From Apricaphanius iberus (Eukaryota > Chordata > Actinopteri > Cyprinodontiformes > Aphaniidae): a stretch of 64,000 nucleotides of DNA. Below are positions 1 to 64,000 of the stretch, piece by piece. How positions within the stretch are numbered: position 1 is the stretch's first letter; each line of letters begins with the position of its first letter. Under the pieces are notes generated by a model. The model ran no database searches and was not told where the DNA came from. It saw only the letters and a list, made by a program, of their open reading frames with translations. The position numbers and the translations under genes are program-made. Where the stretch lies: assembly GCA_028564705.1 (NCBI GenBank), contig JAPXFQ010001955.1, positions 372,001-436,000 on the forward strand, written 5' to 3'.

Positions 1-469
1 CTCTATCCAGCCACAGAGTCAGCATATGCCGTTTACAAAAGTACTGGACTATGGCCATGCCCGGCAACCCCCAGGTAAACGGCAATAGGCTGTCACAGCT
101 AGACCCCTCCTGGGTGTTTCTTCTTTTGCTGATATTTATCTTTGCTGGTGATGATTAACTAAATCCTGGGCCTCAATCTTCAACTGGAGTAGCCAAAACT
201 AGCTGAACCTCTTTAACACTAGAACTACCAGAGAGCAGCCATTTGGCTTTTCTACCTATAAAGCCCACAGGTAAGCCGAAAGGCTGGATGGCCCCCTGTG
301 AACCCTCCTTTACCCACTCTTTTATGTGGGAAATGTTTTACAAAAATGTTGTGCAAAGGTTGAGATCATTTTAAGAAAACTTAGTGTTAAGCTGACAGGT
401 CAGGCACAAAATCAGATTAGATGCGAGTCTGGGACCGTTTTCTGGTTGGAGCATGATACAGAGTCTGGA
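1..469. other. intronic sequence with no recognised gene
   Basis: No exon-like ORF is visible. The first recognisable pik3cb exon starts within the Ras-binding domain at 6490, so this stretch is inferred to lie in the intron upstream of it. The segment near 210-330 (TTTAACACTAGAACTACC onwards) resembles a repetitive-element end but could not be classified. Confidence 0.4.
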
Positions 470-1439
470 TAGGGCTGGACAATAATTCTATAGAAATATA
501 TATTGATCGATAGACGTGTGGTGTGAGAAAAAAAGGGATAGATAAAAAACTTAACAAAAATTCCCCCTCACTGTTTTCATTATAGCCTATTAGTTAGTTT
601 AATACAACAGTCACTGCCTGCTCCAAACAAATCATTAACGCAGACCCAGGCAGCTCTGTCAGCCACCCCTTTCTCCTTTCACACCACAAAAAGGATCAAA
701 TTTGAACTGCAACAGAATTTTTTTGATAGTCCCTAAGTGAACCATCGGCGTAACTTCACATCCGTCAGTTGTCAAAGCAATGGAGCTACAGAGGAAGTTG
801 TTCTGGATAAATGTTTCAGTGGCGCAGGTATATGTCGAGCCCTGTTTTGAACCGATCCTCCACGCACTAAAACACTAAACATAGCAATCATAAACCAAAT
901 ATACTACGTTCAGTAGTCTTAAGCAGGACTCCCCTCTCCCGGCTCGCTGCGAATCACTGTCACGAGCAGCATTTTATTGGAATGAACAGCGCCTCTCTCT
1001 CTGTTTATCTCTTTTTTGTGTGTGCAAATCTTATGTCAGAAACAAGAGAAAATGCAGCAAAGTAAATGTTTTTTGTGCATGAAAAGCACTTTTTTGCATT
1101 AAGTGAATGTTAAATGTTGTTTTATATTTTTTGGGCATTTTCTTTCCTGTATTCATATTATTTGGTTGCACGACATTTAACTTCTTGTTAAATGTAACCT
1201 CTAAAAGGAGATTGTGCTAATACTACAAATTTATTTGGGATTTTATTTTACAATTAAAATGTGTTCAAATGAAGAAATTTGTTTATAACATTGAAATGCA
1301 TAAATAAATAAATGTCAAATTTCTATACAAAATAAATAATGGGTAAATAATCGATAATCAAATCGAATTGAATAATCAATCATTAGATGAACCGATGCAT
1401 CGAAAAAAATAATCACTAGATTAATTGATTACAAAAATA

Positions 1440-2265
1440 ATCGTTTTGCCCAGCACTAGTGTGGATGCAAAACAACTTTCTCAAGTTAAACGGAGACAAA
1501 ACTAAGATCATAATCATGGACTCGGACCTGAACTTAAACAGCCTCAGCAAAGCAATAACATCAACAGCTTTTTAACATCTGAAAAACATTAAGATCAGAG
1601 GAATAGTGTCGAAACCAGACTTAGAGATTTAACCATGCATTTGTCTCCAGTAGGGTAGACTACTGTAACGGCCTGCTCATTGGCCTCTCTAAACGAGCTG
1701 TTAGTCAGCTGCAGTACATCCAGAAGGCTGCTGCTCGAGGCCTGACAAGAACCAGGAAATACGACCATATTAGTCAGTGCTCCGGTCTCTGCACTGGCTT
1801 CCTGTCGCTCAGAGAATAGAATTTAAAACAGCTCTGCTTGTGTACAAGTCTTTTCATGGTTTGGCACCAAAGTACGTCTCTGACATGTTAGAGACATATG
1901 AACCATCTCGGGCCCTCAGAACTTCAAGGTGGGGTCTCCTGATGGTTCCCAGAGTTAACAATAAATATGGTGAGGCTGCATTTCAGTTTCAGGCAGCTAA
2001 AATCCGGAACAGTCTTCATGAGGATGTGAGAGAAGCCTTAACTCTAACAATTTTTAAATCCAGACTGAAAACTGATCTTTTTGCCCAAGCATATCACAAT
2101 TGAAAGTATTTTATCTGTACTCTTGCTTTTTATTGTAATTAGTTATTTTTTAAGTTTATTTTTTTTCTGTTTATCTGTTTTCTTAATTTATGCAACTGTG
2201 AAGCACTTTGAATTGCCTTGTGTAGGAATTGTGCTCTACAAATAAACTTGCCTTGCCTTGCCTAG
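1440..2265 (+). mobile_element. 3' part of a Jockey-superfamily (L2/CR1-like) LINE
   Basis: The frame 1777-2103 encodes the C-terminus of a fish LINE ORF2 (LHWLPVAQRIEFKTALLVYK, then a GLAPKYVSDML stretch), ending in ...FKSRLKTDLFAQAYHN and a stop. Upstream sequence from about 1440 continues the same ORF2 but is frame-broken. The 3' UTR ends in GCACTTTGAATTGCC and short CTTGC repeats near 2245-2263, where a LINE tail would be expected. The reverse transcriptase core is absent, as in a 5'-truncated copy. A fragment of the same family recurs at about 7815-7965. The exact clade is uncertain. Confidence 0.75.
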
Positions 2266-2339
2266 ATATCCTATGGCTGAAACACTCCCGACCTACAAGC
2301 ACCAACATTAATGTGAGTTGCCAGGTATGGATTCAGACC

Positions 2340-2575
2340 CCCAGCTAAATAGACCTGCGACTGTGGCTCAGGAGTTGGGTGTTTGCCTTGTAATCGGAAG
2401 GTTGCCGGTTCAAGCCCTGGGTCTGACGCTCCCAGGGCAGCTGTAGCTACAACGTAGCTTGCCAAGGTAGTGTGTGAATGTTTGTGTAAATGGGTGGATG
2501 ACTGAATGTAGTGTAAAGCGCTTTGGGGTCTGTAGGGACTGAGTAAAGCGCTATACAAATGCAGGCCATTTACCA
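2340..2575 (+). mobile_element. tRNA-derived SINE
   Basis: The 5' part has a tRNA-like internal pol III promoter: a box A-like GTGGCTCAGGAGTTGG near 2357 and a box B-like GGTTGCCGGTTCAAGCC near 2399. The tail carries paired AAAGCGCTTTGG and AAAGCGCTATACAAATGCAG motifs and ends at CCATTTACCATTTA, a 3' region common in teleost SINEs. A piece of the same tail in reverse lies near 38920-38955. The copy sits inside the hAT element 470-2809. Confidence 0.7.
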
Positions 2576-2817
2576 TTTAGTGATGATCCAGGTGGGAAAA
2601 TTCTAAAATTTTTGTGTAAACTTTTGCTGGCTGAAGAAACTACACCGCAACACATCAACAATGTCAACAGCCAACTAGAAATAAAGCATCCAGCTTGCCT
2701 TTTAAGGTATGTGAAAGTCGCAAAAAAATACACTGCAACGATGTACAAAAACAAAACAAAATCCTCTTTTCTTTATCGATATGCTCTTTTTCTATATCGT
2801 CCAGCCCTAAGTCGGGA

Positions 2818-5080
2818 TTTCAACTGACTTGAATAGTCTCTTTCAGAGGAAATGGGATTGGTTAGGATGTTTAAGAACGATCCATGGGCCACCAAAACCT
2901 AAGCCTATCCTAATCTGAAATCTGCTGGAACACCAGTGTCACATTAACACTGACTGCAAGGAAGCTGACCAAGAAAGAAAGGAATGCTTTAAAATAGAAA
3001 CCTTCACATTTGATTTATATTTGCATCTGCCATGATAAACAAGTGCGGTTGAAATTTAGTGACGAGGATAATCACTGTTCTGTTTTCTGTTATTCTGTTC
3101 ATGAAATATGATAAGATGACACTGTATGCTTGATGATGTTATCAGGCCAATGTGTTGGGCTTCAGAGATATGTGTGTGCAATATTCAGCCCTGGTAATCA
3201 GGTTCGCTTGCCGACGGCCAGATATCTATGGATATGGATACTGCTGACATAAACAAGATGACTCAGTTTCCTATCGGGGCAACTGAGTCATCCTTCTGGG
3301 CTTTGGAGCTGTATCTGATGGGGGGCTGATAGTCCTGCGATTATTGAATCTTATATAAGTCTGTGTTAGGTTTGGGAAAGCAGGTCAGTCCATGCAGTCG
3401 TACTGTGTGCATACTATTCCTCCTTGTTGATCAACAAGCTGATATTAAAAACTCCTCAACTGCTGAAGGAATTCTCTCATCCTTTATTAAATTGCATCCA
3501 TAACACAAGCCAAAAACCTTCTGTAGAAACTGTTTATGATCAGACCAGACAAACACTAACTTGTTTCCCAAAATTATGAGAAGAAAGTTAGGAGGAGATA
3601 AGCACAGTGTTGGAAGTATCAGGCTATGGGTCTATTTTTCTTGCTGGTGGTACTGATGTACGAAAAAGTGCACAAAATAAAAAAAGATTGCTACCTTCAA
3701 CTTATCCTCAAAGCAAAAGTAATATAGTTGAAGCTTGGCACATGGTTAGGTAGGTGTAATAACACCTAACCATGTGCAATAATCTCCAGAAAAAAAAAAA
3801 ATTGCCTTTGGCCGAAGCAAGCTAGCAAATTTCTGGATTTGTCTAAACTGATTCAAATGAGCTCTGTACCTGTGCACAAGAGAACATTGGGCGTTGTTTA
3901 TTCAAGGAGGTTGTTAATCCCAACATAAAAGCAGATTTGTTTCAAACGTGACATTAAGCCAACTATTGATTCTAGAGTTTGGACTAGGGCATGTTGATAT
4001 GGGAAAAACATTTTTTTTTATCATTATATAATTTTGTATATCAAAATCAATATACCACGAAATGAAACAAATCCCTTTGTCAACATTTAACATTCCCTGA
4101 TACTATTTGAATATATTAGAATGTTATTTTTGATTTAAAGGTTTACTTTCCATAGTTGAAAATGTTTTAACAAATAAGACAACTATTTCAGTAATATTAG
4201 AGGTGGTTTGGGAAATTCAATATAGATTTTAAGAAATCAAAATTTTCACGGCAAATTCTAGTTTTTGATATTGAATAGATTTTTTCTTCTTCCTTTATAT
4301 TCTCAAAAAAGAAATTAGGAATTTTTGAACTCGCTTTTTTCAATTATCCTTTCTTGTAACTGACCTGTATTCAAAGTCCAATTATATACATGCTGTAAAG
4401 AAGGGTTGGCAAATAAATAAAGAGGTCCAGTCAGAGCAATTTTCTTGAGGCCAAGGTTCAGAAGATCGTAATTTATTAAAATTCAGCTTTATATATATTT
4501 AAGTAGCTTATTACTTTTACTCATTGATTCAATCAATTAAATTCTGGCTAGTTAGAATACTTTTTTCAAATTTGTCATGTAACAAGGTGCCAAATATATG
4601 ATTTTTAAATGTAATATTCTCTTCAATAAGATAAATAACACATGGCAACTGTCCATGCTCACAAATTAGTAACTTCAGAAAACCACCAAAGGAGGAAAGG
4701 CTTGATTGTTTTTTCACATGTGCATCTAAACTATTTCAAAGAATTTAAATCTCAACATCTAAAAGCTAAAACATTTTAAGGCTGTACTTCTTTGTTTTGT
4801 ACTCTGTGAGAAAAGTGAGTTACTTCACCTTCCACAACATTAGACCCAGGGTTGGATGGATCAGAGCTTCTCTTATGCATGTATGGAGGAGCTCATTGGT
4901 AAGGTTGGAATGGTATTTGGTTTTTAGAACAATCATTATGGTGAAAGCTGCGTCACTGTTTTATGTGTATCCTAAAATGGTTTAAAAAAAAAATCCTTCA
5001 GTTGGATGGAAGATGAACTGGTCATGTTGGGCTTTGTGATTACATATTTTGTCTGATTTTACTTCTGATTTGAGTGTGCA
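2818..5080. other. intronic sequence, largely unclassified and AT-rich
   Basis: No coding exon or intact element was recognised. The only distinct structure is the hairpin at 3738-3777. The segment from about 3990 to 4700 is strongly AT-rich with poly-A and poly-T runs. Confidence 0.4.
3738..3777. repeat. near-perfect palindrome (hairpin)
   Basis: The arms GCACATGGTTAGG plus TGT and ACA plus CCTAACCATGTGC pair over 16 bp around an AATA loop, with one 4-nt bulge (TAGG) formed by a short duplication in the left arm. No host element was recognised. Confidence 0.85.
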
Positions 5081-5259
5081 TGTTTGTTCAAAACGTATAA
5101 CGTATATTTTGTCTCACATTTAATAAATGCCAGAAATGGTTTTATTGCCATCAGTGATAGGAGAAAAAAAAGGAACAGGAAAAAAAGTATTGACTATTTC
5201 AAAAAGGTACATTTTGTCTCCTCGTCCTGCATTTGGACGATTGTCTTCTTAAAGACAGA

Positions 5260-5433
5260 ATCTCAAGGAAATTTCAATCGAACGCAACTGGACTTGGTAA
5301 TTTGGACCAGTTTACCAGTCCCAGCCTGGTCAGTGGCGAGCATGAACTGATGAAGCCTCTTGGATAAGAGGTGAAACGTCTTCCAAGACAAATGACCAAG
5401 TCCAGTTGCGTTCGATTGAAATTTCCTTGAGAT
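5260..5433. repeat. perfect 39-bp inverted repeat with 96-nt spacer
   Basis: The left arm 5260-5298 begins ATCTCAAGGAAATTTC and ends ACTGGACTTGGT. The right arm 5395-5433 is its exact reverse complement. The spacer contains the first hammerhead-like motif. Perfect identity of 39 bp in otherwise diverged intronic sequence suggests a recent origin or gene conversion. Confidence 0.95.
5344..5383 (+). ncRNA. hammerhead-ribozyme-like motif 1
   Basis: Core elements occur in order: CTGATGA (5347-5353); stem II CCTCTT (5356-5361), loop GGAT, AAGAGG (5366-5371); then GAA (5373-5375). Next comes a self-complementary ACGT as minimal stem III (5376-5379) and the cleavage-site C at 5380. Stem I can form between GAA (5344-5346) and TTC (5381-5383). 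A stem III this short would need dimer formation, as described for Penelope-type hammerheads. G5355 is a bulge. Activity is inferred and not shown. Confidence 0.6.
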
Positions 5434-5518
5434 ACCCATGACCTGGTTGAATAAGAATATTCACAGGCTTAAAGACAGAAGTTGTTTTGTTTTTTTTTAA
5501 GGCTGAAAAAAAATTATG

Positions 5519-5568
5519 GACACTTCTGAGGATGACTGCAGGCTTGGCAGTCGAAACATGTCAGGGTC
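5519..5568 (+). ncRNA. hammerhead-ribozyme-like motif 2
   Basis: Core elements: CTGAGGA (5526-5532), fitting CUGANGA; stem II GACTGC (5534-5539), a 7-nt loop, GCAGTC (5547-5552); then GAA (5553-5555). A palindromic ACATGT (5556-5561) serves as stem III and C5562 would be the cleavage site. Stem I pairs GAC and CTT (5519-5525, one bulged A) with AGGGTC (5563-5568). U5533 is unpaired at the base of stem II, which may weaken the fold. Confidence 0.6.
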
Positions 5569-5609
5569 AGAAAATCATCTTTTTTTTAGCTTAAAAAAAC
5601 CTTTGTCTT

Positions 5610-6489
5610 TCAGAAGAAAAATGGTCCAAATTAATATTGACTCTTTGCTCAATATATGCTCCAGTTCTGTTGTCCACTTTTAGTTTTTATAAACGCCGCC
5701 GCTCCCATCTCCGCCAGTTTTGTCTCTTCCTCCGTCTCAAATAGGAGGGTCTTTTTTCCCATTTTGTCTAAAGCCCCCAATTTTCTCCTTCTGCGGCCTG
5801 TTTCACTCACTAGTCACCATCTCTCCATATATTTATGCAATTTGTCGCTATATATTTTTTTTACTTCTCTCACACTCCCTTTCTGATGAAAACTTTTGGT
5901 TCAGATTTAACATAAAGGAGTGCCTTCCATGAAACATTACCGTCTCTTTATCAGAAATGATTACATATGAATGAACCCTCACTCAAGCATAATCCTGTTT
6001 TTCTTAGAAGTTTGACCACTGTAGGCAGAAATGCTTTGATCACTTTATCAACGATCCTTTCAGCATTTAGCTAAGTCAGAGCAACCCCGTCTGCTTTCTG
6101 CACGCCCTTTATACTCATAAGAATTTTTTTTTGATGCCTCAGCAATTTATCCTTAAAAGATGTAAGATGATCTATGATGCTACGTTTTCATCAGGCATTT
6201 ATTTTATGAATGTAGCTTGATAACGACAGATTAGGGAAGGGGAAAAAACTAAGTGAGAGTGACAAATGTCTAATAAAAACAGGGAAAACAGGGCAGGTGA
6301 GGCATCAGTCTCTGTAAGTCTCTCTCATGGTAAAAATGCTGACAGGAGAAACAAAAAACAGAGTTGACCACAGCAAGTATAACAGTGAAAACAAGTATTG
6401 GATCATGTCTGACTAACAGAAAATCTCTCTGGTTTTAACTTGCCTAATTTGACTTAATCTCTTTCTCTTTTCGTTCTTTGCTTCTGCAG
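5610..6489. other. intron, 3' part before the first visible exon
   Basis: Intron sequence ending in a pyrimidine-rich tract and the acceptor CTTCTGCAG at 6481-6489. No other feature was recognised. Confidence 0.7.
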
Positions 6490-63033
<56,544 letters not shown>

Positions 63034-64000
63034 GTAGGAATCACACAATCCTTGAGCTAGGGTTGTGAATTTAAATGTGCAGTTACTCCTCTCAAACTGT
63101 TCCTTGTTTTGTCACAAATACAACCAAAAAAACTGTTTCATATTATCGATTGATCCATAAAATACCTGTTTAGAATAAAGAGAGAATATAAATTGCATTA
63201 TAAAATCCAGGTACTTTGGTTGTGTGCATTTGATACTGGATTAAAGCCTAATCTTTTTGATAACATTCAAAGACTTTGATAATTTAAAGAATGAATTTCA
63301 GTTGAACAGTTTAGATTATTTTAGAGAGCAGTAACTGATCTAGATGATCAAATATTAATTTTTCTGAAGCTTTATGAAAACACGTAGTTAAGAGTACAAT
63401 TGGTACATTTTACAAAAGGTTTTTGACAAAGAACCCCACATTCTGTGAGTTATGCTAAAGTAAAATTGAAAATGGACGGAAATGTCTTTATTTATTCAAG
63501 AATGTGGATGAATGTAGATCCTTTTGGAAATGTATAAATTCTCATATATGGCGGGAGTTGAAGTGGAAATGTCTGATGCCAAAGCATATGGCATATTATA
63601 AAACAGGTAGATTGGATGTTTTGTTGGAGGTTGTGTGAAGCTCATGAGGCAGGCAATTTACACGTATTTGTTTGTACTGCCTAAAGATTAAACACTTTTG
63701 GTTTGAATTTGACAAAGCTTAAATTTGTATATCTAAGCTAAGTAAAATAGCTTTACGATTTTCCCTCATATTCTTAGAAAATTATAATTTGCTGGCTTGG
63801 TAAATAAATATCACTTTACAGTTTTTATAGTAGAAGACATTTAGAAGATCCTGGCTCCTTCTATGACCCACCAGGATAGAGTAGAAAAAAATTGTAAATG
63901 AGATTTTTGTGATGAAATGTATTACTCGTTTATTATGTCTTAAAAAGAATGCTTGTATTAAACTATGAAGTAAATGTGTCAGATTTACTAAGCCTCTGCA
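63034..64000. other. intron, open at the window edge
   Basis: No kinase-domain exon is found before the window ends. No recognised element. Confidence 0.6.

Larger units (their letters stand above)
470..2809. mobile_element. hAT-type DNA transposon with nested LINE and SINE
   Basis: The ends are inverted repeats: TAGGGCTGGAC at 470-480 and GTCCAGCCCTA at 2799-2809. They are flanked by an 8-bp target duplication with one mismatch, AGTCTGGA (462-469) and AGTCGGGA (2810-2817). Eight-bp duplications are typical of hAT elements. Both ends carry ATCGAT-rich subterminal sequence. No full transposase is left. A LINE 3' fragment (1440-2265) and a SINE (2340-2575) lie inside, so the core element was much shorter. 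The segment 2583-2760 is closely related to the reverse complement of about 35840-36020. Confidence 0.75.
5080..5600 (+). mobile_element. Penelope-like element fragment (probable)
   Basis: The segment holds two hammerhead-ribozyme-like cores (5344-5383 and 5519-5568), one of them between the arms of a perfect 39-bp inverted repeat (5260-5298 and 5395-5433). Penelope-like elements are known to carry minimal hammerhead ribozymes with very short stem III in their repeat regions, and that is the basis for this call. No reverse transcriptase or GIY-YIG domain is visible here. The fragment lies about 0.9 kb upstream of the first visible pik3cb exon. Confidence 0.55.

Noticed and set aside
2350..2420. 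tRNA-like sequence considered as a functional tRNA gene
   Set aside because: It has box A and box B but is fused to a SINE body and tail and does not fold as a standard cloverleaf by eye.

Overview
The window is vertebrate nuclear DNA, almost certainly from a teleost fish. It has an intron-split gene with GT-AG junctions, and most of the rest is transposable elements of teleost type: Tc1 copies with long terminal inverted repeats, many non-autonomous hAT elements, L2-like and L1/Tx1-like LINEs, tRNA-derived SINEs, piggyBac-like and Harbinger-like elements, and a Penelope-like fragment. There is no sign of bacterial operons, CRISPR arrays or viral genes.

One host gene is present, on the + strand: pik3cb, the p110-beta catalytic subunit of class IA phosphoinositide 3-kinase. 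Thirteen consecutive exons can be placed to the base between 6490 and 63033. They join in one frame (1834 nt, 611 codons plus 1 nt) and cover the second half of the Ras-binding domain, the C2 domain, the helical (PIK) domain and the start of the kinase domain. The adaptor-binding N-terminus lies upstream of the window and most of the kinase domain lies downstream. Every other stretch is read here as intron of this gene.

Layout. 1-6489: intron with a hAT element carrying a LINE and a SINE inside it, and a Penelope-like fragment with two hammerhead-ribozyme-like motifs. 6490-6669: first visible exon. 6670-41548: a 34.9-kb intron holding a shattered hAT transposase gene (8987-13921), a Tc1 (10690-12055), an L1/Tx1 LINE on the minus strand (16520-21897) split by another Tc1 (20061-21610), a ZMYM1-like hAT remnant (27480-28700), a third Tc1 (29881-32247) sitting in the tail of an L2-like LINE (to about 35100), and a fourth Tc1 (39036-40574, minus strand). 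41549-51747: two small exons separated by repeat-filled introns. 51748-52436: three closely spaced C2 exons. 54592-63033: linker, helical and first kinase exons, with hAT and piggyBac insertions between them.

No convincing undescribed biological system was found. The points most worth a second look are the paired hammerhead-like motifs next to a perfect 39-bp inverted repeat, a GC-AG intron and an 18-bp in-frame duplication in pik3cb, a SINE with a 19-bp fold-back at its 5' end, a 21-bp minisatellite inside a LINE, a very strong minus-strand G-quadruplex motif, and an unclassified repeat region at 46651-49990. Family names come from motif recognition by eye and were not checked by database search.
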